A stretch of 64,000 nucleotides of DNA from Loktanella sp. SALINAS62 (GTDB lineage Bacteria > Pseudomonadota > Alphaproteobacteria > Rhodobacterales > Rhodobacteraceae): assembly GCF_018263905.1 (NCBI RefSeq), contig NZ_JAAFZU010000001.1, positions 174,228-238,227 of the forward strand, given 5' to 3'. Shown here piece after piece: positions 17,713 to 26,469 of the stretch. Position 1 is the first letter of the stretch, and each line of letters opens with the position of its first letter. Both the position numbers and the translations under genes were made by a program. The notes beneath the pieces are model-generated. The model saw nothing but the letters and a program-made list of their open reading frames with translations, did not search any database and was not told the origin of the DNA.

Positions 17713-18561
17713 ATGACAAAACAAGTCACAGCATGGCTACAGGCCGCACCCATGGCGGTGGTATTGCTCGCATTTCTTGTGGCGCCGATCATCATGATCG
17801 TGATCGTCAGCTTTTGGGGCGCAACCGAATATTCGATCTATCCTGACTTTCAGTTCGACAATTACGCGTTCCTTTTCGGCTCTCCCGTGACCTACACGGT
17901 GTTTTTCAACACATTCTATTATGCTGGCATCACATGGGCGCTGACGCTGGTGATCGGCTTTACCGTGGCCTATTTTTTGGCGTTCGAGGTCCGATCCTTG
18001 AAATGGCAAATCGGGCTGTTCCTGCTTTGCACGATCCCGTTCTGGACATCTAACATCATACGCATGATCTCTTGGATTCCATTTCTGGGCCGTAACGGCC
18101 TGACCAATTCCACACTCATTTCCTGGGGGATCATCGATGAGCCACTGGAATGGCTGCTGTTCAGCGACTTCAGTGTGATACTTGCCTTTGTCCACCTTTA
18201 TACATTGTTCATGGTGGTCCCGATCTTCAATTCGATGATGCGGATCGACCGATCGCTGATCGAGGCGGCGCGCGATGGCGGCGCCAGCGGTTGGCAAACC
18301 CTGCGTCATGTCATCATCCCGCTGTGCAAACCCGGCATCATGATCGGCACGATTTTTGTGACGACCCTCGTGATGGGCGATTTCATTACCGTCCGTTTCA
18401 TGTCCGGCAGCCAGCGCGCCAATGTCGGGCGTCTGATTTCGAACGATATCAGCCTGCTGCAATACCCGTCGGCCTCTGCCACGGCGGTGGTCCTGCTGGT
18501 GGCGGTCCTGATCGTCATTGGACTGCTGTTGCGTCTGGTCGATATCCGAAAGGAGCTTTGA
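17713..18561 (+). CDS. ABC permease, PotB-like
   Basis: A 282-aa inner-membrane protein with about six membrane segments. The EAA loop that docks the ATPase is IEAARDGGASGWQTLRHVIIPLCKPGI (near 180-206). The TFWTSNIIRMISWIPFLG-like segment is typical of the PotB/opine-type permeases. It pairs with the permease that starts 2 nt after its stop to form the channel for the PotD-like binding protein. Confidence 0.92.
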   Translation: MTKQVTAWLQAAPMAVVLLAFLVAPIIMIVIVSFWGATEYSIYPDFQFDNYAFLFGSPVTYTVFFNTFYYAGITWALTLVIGFTVAYFLAFEVRSLKWQIGLFLLCTIPFWTSNIIRMISWIPFLGRNGLTNSTLISWGIIDEPLEWLLFSDFSVILAFVHLYTLFMVVPIFNSMMRIDRSLIEAARDGGASGWQTLRHVIIPLCKPGIMIGTIFVTTLVMGDFITVRFMSGSQRANVGRLISNDISLLQYPSASATAVVLLVAVLIVIGLLLRLVDIRKEL

Positions 18562-18562
18562 G

Positions 18563-19399
18563 ATGGAAAAGCGCAGCCGCAGTTTCCGTGTTCTGTCCGT
18601 ATTTTTTGCCCTGTTTGTCCTGTTCCTTTATGGCCCAATCCTGACCATTGGAATCCTTAGCTTTCAAGGACCGCAGGGTGGGCTGACATTCCCGATGAAC
18701 GGGGTGTCTCTGCACTGGTTTCGCGATCTGTTTCAGGAACAGTCCGTGGGCGACATCTGGGGCAGCTTTCGCCGGTCCTTCGCCTTAGGCTTTATGGTCA
18801 TGATCACGACAGTGGTTGTGTCGGTTCTTGGCGGGCTCGCCTTTCGCAAACGGTTTGGCGGCGCAACAGTCCTGTTCTACCTTGCCATCGCATCGCTCGT
18901 CATTCCGTCAATTCTTGTCTCGCTGGGCGTCGGCCTGATCTTTAACCAGCTTGGCTTGCCCATCCATTGGGCCAGTTCCGGTTTCGGCAGCCAGTTGACC
19001 TGGACACTGCCATTCGGGCTGTTGATCATGTTTGCGGTCTTTAACCGCTTCGACAAAAGCTATGAAGAAGCCGCCCGCGACCAAGGGGCGAGCGCGTGGC
19101 AGACGTTTGCCCATGTCGTCTTGCCAATCATCGCCCCGTCGCTATTGGGGGTAGCCCTGTTCGGGTTCACGCTCAGCTACGACGAATTTGCCCGAACGCT
19201 TTTGACTGCGGGCAGTTACAACACCCTGCCGCTCGAAATCTTCGGGATGACGACCAACGTGACAACCCCGGTCATCTTTGCCTTGGGAACACTTACAACG
19301 ATTTTCTCTTTTTGCATCATCGCGGTGTTTTTCGTGGCTGTCTGGTTCATGTCGCGGCGCAAGGGTAAGGTTTCCGACGCGGGCAAGGGCATGGTCTGA
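18563..19399 (+). CDS. ABC permease, PotC-like
   Basis: A 278-aa inner-membrane permease, second half of the heterodimeric channel. The EAA loop is YEEAARDQGASAWQTFAHVVLPIIAPSL (near 175-202). About six membrane segments precede a basic C-terminal tail (MSRRKGKVSDAGKGMV). The start at 18563 is fixed by AAAGGAGC 7 nt upstream; the frame is open earlier but only inside the previous gene. The racemase gene starts 5 nt after its stop. Confidence 0.92.
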   Translation: MEKRSRSFRVLSVFFALFVLFLYGPILTIGILSFQGPQGGLTFPMNGVSLHWFRDLFQEQSVGDIWGSFRRSFALGFMVMITTVVVSVLGGLAFRKRFGGATVLFYLAIASLVIPSILVSLGVGLIFNQLGLPIHWASSGFGSQLTWTLPFGLLIMFAVFNRFDKSYEEAARDQGASAWQTFAHVVLPIIAPSLLGVALFGFTLSYDEFARTLLTAGSYNTLPLEIFGMTTNVTTPVIFALGTLTTIFSFCIIAVFFVAVWFMSRRKGKVSDAGKGMV

Positions 19400-19403
19400 C
19401 CCG

Positions 19404-20060
19404 ATGACTGTGATCCTGATCAACCCCAACAGCACCGAATCCATGACGCAAAGCGCGCTTGAATCCGCGCGGATGACCTCGCCCGACATTCAATTCGACG
19501 GCTGGACCTCTACCCGTGGCCCGGCCACGATCGAAGGTGCGGGTGACGGGGCGCTGGCCATCCCACCGCTACTTGAACTGGTGCAGCGCGCGTCTGAATC
19601 CGACGCCAACGCCATCATCATCGCCTGTTTCGACGACACCGGGCTGGCAGAAGCCCAGCGCATTGCCCGCTGTCCAGTCATCGGGATCGGACAGGCTAGC
19701 TACATCCTTGCATCGCTTTTGTCGGGACGCACCGCCGTGGTGACGACCGTCGAAGCGGCCATTCCGGTCATCAAGGCAAACATCAAGTCGCAGGGTTTCG
19801 GTGCCACCATTCAGGAGGTTGTTGCGGCACAGGTTCCGGTTCTGACCCTGGCCCAAGATCCAGCCAGTGCCATCAAAAGATTTCATGACCGCGCAACTGC
19901 ACTGCCGTCCGATACGCGCAATCTGATCTTGGGATGCTCGGCTGCGGTTTTGATCCGTCAGGATTTGCAGGATCTGGTGGATTTCCATGTGATTGACGGC
20001 GTTTGTGCCGCCGCGCGCCTGTGCAGGGTTTTCGCGCCGCGTCATCGTATCGCCCAGTAA
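19404..20060 (+). CDS. Asp/Glu/hydantoin racemase family protein
   Basis: 218 aa. INPNSTESMT at the N terminus is the hydantoin/Asp-Glu racemase hallmark. The two catalytic-type cysteines are in IIACFDDTGL (near 75) and LGCSAAVL (near 176). Such enzymes racemise 5-substituted hydantoins, aspartate/glutamate or related acids, or work as allantoin racemases. As the last gene of the transporter operon it probably acts on the imported substrate. No hydantoinase or carbamoylase is adjacent, so the full pathway is not in the window. Confidence 0.88.
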   Translation: MTVILINPNSTESMTQSALESARMTSPDIQFDGWTSTRGPATIEGAGDGALAIPPLLELVQRASESDANAIIIACFDDTGLAEAQRIARCPVIGIGQASYILASLLSGRTAVVTTVEAAIPVIKANIKSQGFGATIQEVVAAQVPVLTLAQDPASAIKRFHDRATALPSDTRNLILGCSAAVLIRQDLQDLVDFHVIDGVCAAARLCRVFAPRHRIAQ

Positions 20061-20134
20061 GGATTTAATGCGGTCCTGACTGGACGATGTGTCGTTCGTC
20101 GCTGCGGGTCTATGACCGGGCTGACGGTTTCGCA

Positions 20135-21991
20135 CTACCAGTCTTCGTTGTTCAGGCCCAGTTTCTGTAATCGTGAATACAGCGTTGTCGGTCTGATTCC
20201 CAAAAGTGCGGCAGCACCGTTGGTGCCGGCCACCTTGCCGCCAGCTTCTTTCATGCAGGCGATTGTGTTTGCGGTCCGGATTTGCTCGACCTCGGCCTCG
20301 GTCAATAATTTAGAACTCGATTGGATCGCGCTGCTGATGTCGGTCTGGATTTCCACCAGCAGCTTGTCAGATTGCGACACGATTGCGCCCCGCTCGACGA
20401 CGTTGGCCAGTTCACGCACGTTGCCGGGCCAGTGATACTGCTGCAATTTGCGCATCGCCCCTTCGGTGACAATCGGCACCTTGCGCCCCAACCGTTTGCA
20501 CGCGATGCGCAGCAAATGGACCGTCAGGACCGGGATATCCTCGATCCGGTCGCGCAACGGTGGGCAGTGGATCGGAAAGACCCCCAGCACCAAGGCCAGA
20601 TCCTGACGTAACCGCCCGGCCTGAATTTCCCGGTCAACATCAAAACTGGTTGACGCAATCAGCCGCAGGTCAAGGCTGCGCGCCAGATCATCCCCAAGCC
20701 GGACGACCTCTTTTTTCTGAAGCGTGTCCAGCAGGTGCCCCTGCACATCGGTGGGAATGTCGCAGATTTCATCGATGAACAACGTGCCCCCGTGCGCAAG
20801 CTCCAGCTTGCCGGGTCGGTCCTTCAACGCCCCGGTAAAGGCACCGCGCACTTGACCAAAGAGCTCACTTTCGACCTTTTCCGGGGACACGGCACCCGCC
20901 TTGAAATGAATCATCGGGCGACGTTTGCGACTGCTGTCGTCGTGGATCGCGGACGCCACCAATGACTTTCCGACACCGCTTTCCCCGTGGATCAACACGC
21001 TTGTATTTGTGGGACCGACCAGTGCAATCTGGGTGATGATCCGCCTGACGGCATCGGACTTGCCGATGATATCATGATGCGCGCGCTCGATGTTGATCGC
21101 CTCTTGCAGATAGGCGTTTTCTTCTTCCAGCTGATCGCGCAGGGCCGCAACTTCTGTCATTGCGTCGCGCAGCTTGCGCTCACTTTCCCAGCGTTCGGTG
21201 ATGTCGCGAAAGATCACCACCGCGCCCACAAGCTGCACACCGTCGTAGATCGGCGTCGACACATATTCGACCCGGATCGGCTTGCCGTCCTTGCGCCAGA
21301 ACACCTCGTCCTCGATCCGGTTCACCTGTTCGTAGCGAAACGACTGGTAGATGGGACATTCATGCGACGGGTAATGTTCACCGTTCAGATGATGATGATG
21401 GATCATCGTGTGAATGTCGCGTCCCAGCAGATCTTGCGTGGTCCAGCCCAGCATTTCTTGCGCCGCCCGGTTCACAAAGGTGGTTTTGCCATCGGCATTC
21501 ACCCCGTAAATCCCTTCGCCTGCGGCGTTCAGGATCAATTGGTTTTCTCGTTCCAGATCGGCAAAAAAGCTTTGCGCCCGCTGCCATTCGACTAATCCGC
21601 CGGTGTAAAGCTTTGATGCCGAAAATTCATTCGCGTGCCGTTCTAGCGCCGCAAGGTCAAGGATATGAAGCAACAGAAGGGTGTGATCCGTCCCGTCCAC
21701 CATCCGCCCGGTGATTTCTGTCTGCAGCGCATCGCTGTCCGCCGTCCGCAATGTGACCCGCCGCGTCCACGCCTGCCCGCGGTGCTGCACTTCTGCGATA
21801 AAGACGATGAAATTGCCCAGCCCCTTTGCGACACGATGGGCAAAAGCGGCGCCCACCAGATCAGTGTCGTCCAATAGGGCAACAGCCTCTGGCGTGGCCG
21901 CCAAAATGCGATCATGGGCCAGATCAAGCAAGATGGTCGGGCCGAAGGCGCCGCGCAGATATGAATCATAGGTTGGTTCGGTATCAGACAT
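20135..21991 (-). CDS. Sigma-54-dependent activator with PAS sensor
   Basis: 618 aa. An N-terminal sensory region (1 to about 150), then a PAS domain (about 150-275: LNAAGEGIYGVNADGKTTFVNRAA, IFRDITER), a short coiled coil, and an AAA+ domain with Walker A GESGVGKS, the sigma-54 contact loop GAFTGA, Walker B GGTLFIDEICD and WPGNVREL. A Fis-type HTH ends the protein (GAAALLGIRPTTLYSRLQKLGL). It is divergent from the cyanate operon and most likely activates it, sensing substrate or nitrogen/redox state through PAS. It is not an NtrC type: no receiver domain. Confidence 0.93.
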   Translation of the reverse strand: MSDTEPTYDSYLRGAFGPTILLDLAHDRILAATPEAVALLDDTDLVGAAFAHRVAKGLGNFIVFIAEVQHRGQAWTRRVTLRTADSDALQTEITGRMVDGTDHTLLLLHILDLAALERHANEFSASKLYTGGLVEWQRAQSFFADLERENQLILNAAGEGIYGVNADGKTTFVNRAAQEMLGWTTQDLLGRDIHTMIHHHHLNGEHYPSHECPIYQSFRYEQVNRIEDEVFWRKDGKPIRVEYVSTPIYDGVQLVGAVVIFRDITERWESERKLRDAMTEVAALRDQLEEENAYLQEAINIERAHHDIIGKSDAVRRIITQIALVGPTNTSVLIHGESGVGKSLVASAIHDDSSRKRRPMIHFKAGAVSPEKVESELFGQVRGAFTGALKDRPGKLELAHGGTLFIDEICDIPTDVQGHLLDTLQKKEVVRLGDDLARSLDLRLIASTSFDVDREIQAGRLRQDLALVLGVFPIHCPPLRDRIEDIPVLTVHLLRIACKRLGRKVPIVTEGAMRKLQQYHWPGNVRELANVVERGAIVSQSDKLLVEIQTDISSAIQSSSKLLTEAEVEQIRTANTIACMKEAGGKVAGTNGAAALLGIRPTTLYSRLQKLGLNNEDW

Positions 21992-22025
21992 GGCCCATTC
22001 GCGCTGATATGAGGGCGTCTAGCAA

Positions 22026-22057
22026 TACGAAATATCGTAATTTACGAACTTTCGTAA
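22026..22057. promoter_or_regulatory. Two tandem palindromes, probable regulator sites
   Basis: TACGAAATATCGTA (22026-22039) and TTACGAACTTTCGTAA (22042-22057) are both near-perfect palindromes sharing TACGA/TCGTA half-sites, with centres 17 nt apart. They lie between the divergent sigma-54 activator and the cyanate operon, about 130 nt from the cynA-like start, a position suited to an upstream activator site. Confidence 0.7.
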
Positions 22058-22189
22058 TAAAATCATATTGGCAAAAGCCTTAACACTCTGACAATAAACA
22101 TAAAGTCTATATCGTCGGATTTGCGCGACATTCTTCTCTTGGGCGCTTGCCCCTGTCAGCCTGTCATGGACCAAGCACAGGAGCACGCA

Positions 22190-23572
22190 ATGTCTGTTAA
22201 ATCACTGGGCAACCCTTTTTCATCCAAGACCGACCTGAGGCATGCATCTGATTGCGGATGCCACACCTGCAAAGCCCCCACGCCGGACGTTCATGACAAC
22301 ATAGACCTGTCCACGTCAGAGGGCATGCTGGAACGCGCTGTCGAAAGCGCGATCGTGCGGTCGGTGTTTGGACAAAGCGATATCGGACGGCGTTCTTTCA
22401 TGGGCATGATGGGCGGCGGCACGATGGCGGCGGCACTGGCATCCGTTTTTCCGCTGAACGAAGCCAAAGCGGCAATCCTTGACCAGTTGGGACCACCCGA
22501 AAAAACCGATCTGAACATCGGTTTCGTGCCGATCACCTGCGCGACGCCAATCATCATGGCGCAGCCCTTGGGCTTTTATGAACGCTACGGCCTGAACGCG
22601 CAGGTCATCAAAACCGCTGGCTGGGCTGTGGCCCGCGACAAGTCGCTGAACGGCGAATACGACGCGTCCCACATGCTGACACCGATGCCTTTGGCGATGA
22701 CACTGGGCGCGGGGTCCATCGCGGAACCCTACATCATGCCCGCGATTGAAAACATCAACGGACAGGCCATCGTGTTGTCCAACGAACATCTCGACAAACG
22801 CGATCCGGCGCAGTGGAAAGGGTTCACCTTTGGCGTGCCGTTCGAGTATTCGATGCACAATTTCCTGCTGCGCTACTATGTGGCCGAATTTGGTCTGGAC
22901 CCCGACGTCGACATCCAGATCCGTGTGGTGCCGCCGCCCGAAATGGTCGCCAACCTGCGCGCCGGAAACCTTGATGGCTATCTGTCGCCCGACCCGTTCA
23001 ACCAGCGCGCGGTCTATGAAGGCATCGGATTCCTGCACCTGCTCACCAAAGAGATATGGGAAGGCCACCCTTGCTGCGCCTTTGCGGCACCGCTGTCCTT
23101 CGCGACAGAGCTGCCCAACACCTATGGTGCATTGCTCAAGTCGATTATCGACGCGACGCAGTACGCATCGGCCGCCGAGAACCGCAAGGAAATCTCAGAG
23201 GCCATCGCGCCGACCAATTACCTGAACCAGCCTGTAACGGTGATCGAACAGGTGCTGACCGGCACCTACGCCGATGGACTGGGTGAGGTTAAAAACGTTC
23301 CCGACCGTATCGATTTCGACCCCTTCCCGTGGCATTCCATGGGCGTCTGGATCCTGACGCAGATGAAGCGGTGGGGCTATATCGAAGGCGACGTGGATTA
23401 CCGCGGCGTCGCAGAACAGGTCTATCTGGCCGCCGACTGCCGAAAGGTCATGAAAGACCTCGGCTACGACGCGCCCGACATCACGTACAAGTCGCATACG
23501 ATCATGGGGAAAACCTTTGATCCGGCCACACCAGAGGCCTATGTCGACAGCTTTGCGATCCGGAAGGGCTAA
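22190..23572 (+). CDS. Cyanate/nitrate ABC substrate-binding protein (CmpA/NrtA family)
   Basis: 460 aa of the CmpA/NrtA family (LNIGFVPITCATPIIMAQPLGFYERYGL). A 65-residue extension with a DCGCHTC cysteine cluster precedes a twin-arginine signal, GRRSFMGMMGGG (about 66-77); such late Tat signals occur in alphaproteobacterial members. In this family the protein binds nitrate, bicarbonate or cyanate; the cyanase gene in the same operon argues for cyanate. AGGAG lies 6 nt before ATG 22190. It delivers substrate to the permease 3 nt downstream. Confidence 0.9.
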   Translation: MSVKSLGNPFSSKTDLRHASDCGCHTCKAPTPDVHDNIDLSTSEGMLERAVESAIVRSVFGQSDIGRRSFMGMMGGGTMAAALASVFPLNEAKAAILDQLGPPEKTDLNIGFVPITCATPIIMAQPLGFYERYGLNAQVIKTAGWAVARDKSLNGEYDASHMLTPMPLAMTLGAGSIAEPYIMPAIENINGQAIVLSNEHLDKRDPAQWKGFTFGVPFEYSMHNFLLRYYVAEFGLDPDVDIQIRVVPPPEMVANLRAGNLDGYLSPDPFNQRAVYEGIGFLHLLTKEIWEGHPCCAFAAPLSFATELPNTYGALLKSIIDATQYASAAENRKEISEAIAPTNYLNQPVTVIEQVLTGTYADGLGEVKNVPDRIDFDPFPWHSMGVWILTQMKRWGYIEGDVDYRGVAEQVYLAADCRKVMKDLGYDAPDITYKSHTIMGKTFDPATPEAYVDSFAIRKG

Positions 23573-23575
23573 GGG

Positions 23576-24409
23576 ATGAAACTCCTTTCCCTTAATCAGC
23601 GGGCCGCACTTCTATCGGTTGTCATGCTTGTCGTCGGCCTCCTGATCTGGGAGGCCGCAATCCCGGCCCAAAATGCCGTCGGCGAATTGACCGAATACGA
23701 ACGACTGACCGGTGCGGGCGCCGCAAAGGCAGGCGTGCCGCCCCCCAGCGCGGTCATTACCAAGGCATGGGAGCAATTGAGCAACCCGTTCTACGACGCT
23801 GGGCCCAACGACAAAGGCATCGGCATCCAGATCGGATATTCGATCTACCGGGTGCTGACAGGTTACTTTCTGGCAGCGCTTGTAGCGATTCCGTTCGGGT
23901 TCCTGATTGGCATGTCCCAACTGGCCTACAAGGCATTCAATCCGTTCATTCAGGTGCTGCGTCCGATTTCACCGCTGGCATGGATGCCGCTTGCGCTGTT
24001 CATCATTGGTGACAGCGAGGCGTCAGCGATTTTCGTGATCTTCATCTGTTCGATCTGGCCAATGTTGATAAACACCGCCTTTGGCGTGGCCGGTGTGCGC
24101 GAAGACTGGGTGAACGTGGCCCGGACACATGAGCTTGGCCCATTCAAAACTGCCTTCACCGTCATCCTGCCCGCCGCCGCCCCCACGATTGTGACCGGCA
24201 TGCGGATTTCGATCGGCATTGCGTGGCTGGTGATCGTGGCGGCTGAAATGCTCGTCGGTGGAACAGGCATTGGCTATTACGTGTGGAACGAATGGAACAA
24301 CCTTGATCTGACCTCTGTCGTTTTTTCCATCCTCATGATCGGCGTTGTGGGCATGTCGCTGGACGCCATGTTCGGCCTGTTGCAACGCCGCGTCGCCTAC
24401 GTCGAATAA
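23576..24409 (+). CDS. ABC permease, NrtB/CynB type
   Basis: A 277-aa inner-membrane protein. One N-terminal membrane segment, then a periplasmic stretch, then five more segments. The region PISPLAWMPLALFIIGDSEASAIF and the later VARTHELGPFKTAFTVILPAAAPTIVTGMRI (EAA loop) are classic for NrtB/TauC/SsuC permeases. It forms the channel of the cyanate importer with the ATPase that begins 10 nt after its stop. Confidence 0.93.
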   Translation: MKLLSLNQRAALLSVVMLVVGLLIWEAAIPAQNAVGELTEYERLTGAGAAKAGVPPPSAVITKAWEQLSNPFYDAGPNDKGIGIQIGYSIYRVLTGYFLAALVAIPFGFLIGMSQLAYKAFNPFIQVLRPISPLAWMPLALFIIGDSEASAIFVIFICSIWPMLINTAFGVAGVREDWVNVARTHELGPFKTAFTVILPAAAPTIVTGMRISIGIAWLVIVAAEMLVGGTGIGYYVWNEWNNLDLTSVVFSILMIGVVGMSLDAMFGLLQRRVAYVE

Positions 24410-24419
24410 AGGACCACAG

Positions 24420-25325
24420 ATGAAACCGTATCTTAGTATCGAAAAGCTGACCCAGCGATTCCCTGACGGCGCTGGCGGAGATCTGACCGTATTCGAAGAC
24501 GCTACGTTCGGTGTCGAAAAAGGAGAATTCGTCGTCATCCTTGGCCATTCCGGCTGCGGTAAATCCACCATCATGAACATTCTCGCCGGGCTGGCAGAAC
24601 CCACCAGTGGTGCCGTGATCATGGATGGCCAAGAAGTCAAAGGCCCCAGCCTTGAACGGGGCGTCGTGTTCCAGAACTATTCGCTGCTGCCGTGGCTGAG
24701 CACGCTCAAGAACGTGACCTTTGGCGTCGCAGCCCGCCACCCCAATTGGAACAGACAAAAGATCGAGGATCACGCTGTCAAGTTTCTTGCCATGGTGGGC
24801 CTCGAAGGCGACGTCATTCACCGCAAGCCAAGCCAGTTGTCGGGTGGGATGCGTCAGCGCGTGTCGATTGCGCGCGCCTTTGCCAACCACCCAAAGCTTA
24901 TGCTTCTGGACGAACCGTTCGGGGCACTGGATGCACTGACACGTGGCACCATTCAGGACGAGCTTTTGAACATCTGGGGCCAGATGGAACAGACCGTGTT
25001 CATGATCACCCACGATATCGACGAAGCGATCCTTTTGGCTGACCGCATTTTGCTGATGACCAACGGGCCACAGGCACGCGTTGCCGAAAGCGTCGAAATC
25101 ACCATCCCGCGCCCGCGCAACCGTACCGAGATCGTCGAACATCCCAACTATTACGCGATCCGCAATCATCTGGTGCAGTTCTTGGGGAAACGATCAAAGG
25201 AACTGGCCGGGCAGCCAACACCGGCCGGGCAGACCAATTCACCCGTATCTGTGCGGATCGACAAGACCGAAACGCCGGACGACCCCGAAGACAAACGACC
25301 AGCCCTGCGCGCAGTGAACAGCTAA
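24420..25325 (+). CDS. ABC ATPase, NrtD/CynD type
   Basis: 301 aa. Walker A GHSGCGKST, Q-loop FQNYSLLPWLST, signature LSGGMRQRVSIARAF, Walker B LMLLDEPFGALDALTR and ITHDIDEAILLADR are complete. The C-terminal 45 residues (about 257-301) are Pro/Thr/Asp-rich and look disordered, an extension not needed for the ATPase. ATG 24420 follows AAAGGACCACAG. It powers the NrtB-like permease in the cyanate operon. Confidence 0.92.
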   Translation: MKPYLSIEKLTQRFPDGAGGDLTVFEDATFGVEKGEFVVILGHSGCGKSTIMNILAGLAEPTSGAVIMDGQEVKGPSLERGVVFQNYSLLPWLSTLKNVTFGVAARHPNWNRQKIEDHAVKFLAMVGLEGDVIHRKPSQLSGGMRQRVSIARAFANHPKLMLLDEPFGALDALTRGTIQDELLNIWGQMEQTVFMITHDIDEAILLADRILLMTNGPQARVAESVEITIPRPRNRTEIVEHPNYYAIRNHLVQFLGKRSKELAGQPTPAGQTNSPVSVRIDKTETPDDPEDKRPALRAVNS

Positions 25326-25347
25326 AAAATTGGAGGAGCGACCAAAA

Positions 25348-25815
25348 ATGAAAGACCTGACGATGACCGCGATGATGACAAAAGAAGATGCAACCGCCAT
25401 GATCCTGTCCGCCAAAAAGCAGGCGGGACTGACCTGGGAAGACATCGCTGAAAAAATCGGCATGTCCCCCGTCTGGACGCATTCAGCGGCGATGGGCATG
25501 AACGCTTTTCCGCCCGAAAAAGCCAAGCTGATGGTCAGCGTGATGGGTCTGCCGCAAGAGACCGAAAGCGTCTTGACCGAAAGCCCAACAAAGATCTGGG
25601 AACAGGCCGTGCCCACGGACCCATGCATCTACCGCTTTTACGAGATCGTCGGTGTCTATGGCCCGACGCTCAAGGCGTTGATTCAGGAAAAATTTGGCGA
25701 TGGCATCATGTCCGCCATTGATTTCGATATGACCGTCACACGTGTCGAAAATCCAAAAGGCGACCGCGTCAAAGTCGAGATGTCGGGCAAGTATCTGGGT
25801 TATAACAGCTGGTAG
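25348..25815 (+). CDS. cynS: Cyanase (cyanate hydratase)
   Basis: 155 aa, nearly the length of the E. coli enzyme and with the same numbering: catalytic Arg96, Glu99 (YRFYE) and Ser122 (MSAIDF). It converts cyanate and bicarbonate to ammonia and carbon dioxide through carbamate. The N-terminal half is the helical DNA-binding-like fold that builds the decamer. TTGGAGGAG lies upstream of ATG 25348. It is the last gene of the transporter operon and tells what that transporter carries. No carbonic anhydrase gene (cynT) is adjacent. Confidence 0.97.
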   Translation: MKDLTMTAMMTKEDATAMILSAKKQAGLTWEDIAEKIGMSPVWTHSAAMGMNAFPPEKAKLMVSVMGLPQETESVLTESPTKIWEQAVPTDPCIYRFYEIVGVYGPTLKALIQEKFGDGIMSAIDFDMTVTRVENPKGDRVKVEMSGKYLGYNSW

Positions 25816-26036
25816 GCTGTTTCGTCGGTTTGGCCCGCCTTTTCAGAAATCGTAATCTGCGATGCTGTCAGGCGGGCCACGCACCAGCCTGACCGCAGCA
25901 CCGGGCCAAAGATCGGTGCGGTGATGATACGGTCGCAAGGCCGGATCGTGTTAAGGTCGGGTTGAAACGCGCAGTAAAAATAAAATATGCGCTCGGCCCC
26001 GGCAACCAACAGCATTTTTCGATGCAACAAAGCCAT
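25800..26036 (-). CDS. Possible small hypothetical protein
   Basis: A 78-aa reading frame that fills the gap between cynS and DUF1636 on the other strand, overlapping the cynS end by 16 nt. AAGGGGG lies about 6 nt before its ATG, and codon choice in its middle (ATC, CTG, GTG, CGC, ACC) resembles real genes here. I recognise no domain. It could equally be a chance frame. Confidence 0.35.
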   Translation of the reverse strand: MALLHRKMLLVAGAERIFYFYCAFQPDLNTIRPCDRIITAPIFGPVLRSGWCVARLTASQITISEKAGQTDETAYQLL

Positions 26037-26103
26037 ACACCGCCCCCTTGCCCCGCCTCCTTAAATTCTGTTCATAGGGACCGACGTCACGGGGGCCACT
26101 GAC

Positions 26104-26469
26104 ATGACCACATGGATCACGATCTGCGATACCTGCAAACGCGATGATTGGGTCGCCGATGGCCGCCCCACGGATGGCGAAGCGCTGGCCGCCCTGATCG
26201 AACAACGCCTCACAGGGCCGGTGCGGACGCGGCGCACCTCTTGTCTGATGGGGTGCAGCCACGGATGCAACGTCGCCATTCAGGCGACGGGCAAGCTGAA
26301 CTATACACTTGGCCGGTTCGATCCGACCGAAGAAGCCGCCGACGGTCTGATCGCCTATGCCACTCTGCATGCATACAGCGACAGCGGGCAGGTGCCCTAT
26401 CGCCATTGGCCCGCCGCGATCAAAGGTCATTTTGTCACCCGCCACCCGCCCCTGCCGGACGACCTGTGA
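26104..26469 (+). CDS. DUF1636 family metal-binding protein
   Basis: 121 aa with CDTC (Cys8, Cys11) and CLMGCSHGC (Cys47, 51, 55), the cysteine set of DUF1636, a thioredoxin-like [2Fe-2S]/metal-binding family. Alphaproteobacteria often carry it beside cobalamin genes, as here: its stop overlaps the GTG start of cobC by 4 nt (26466-26469). Its biochemical role in B12 or cobalt metabolism has not been settled to my knowledge. Confidence 0.88.
   Translation: MTTWITICDTCKRDDWVADGRPTDGEALAALIEQRLTGPVRTRRTSCLMGCSHGCNVAIQATGKLNYTLGRFDPTEEAADGLIAYATLHAYSDSGQVPYRHWPAAIKGHFVTRHPPLPDDL

Noticed and set aside
22068-22084. Sigma-54 promoter TTGGCA...TTAAC before the cyanate operon
   Set aside because: The -24 half fits but the essential GC at -12 is missing; kept only as a weak candidate.
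26090-26106. GCCACTG just before DUF1636 as part of a cobalamin riboswitch
   Set aside because: It touches the start codon and no other riboswitch block is present upstream.
26148-26466. N-terminal extension of cobC through DUF1636
   Set aside because: The frame is open, but the extension is an out-of-frame reading of DUF1636; GTG 26466 gives the normal CobC start.
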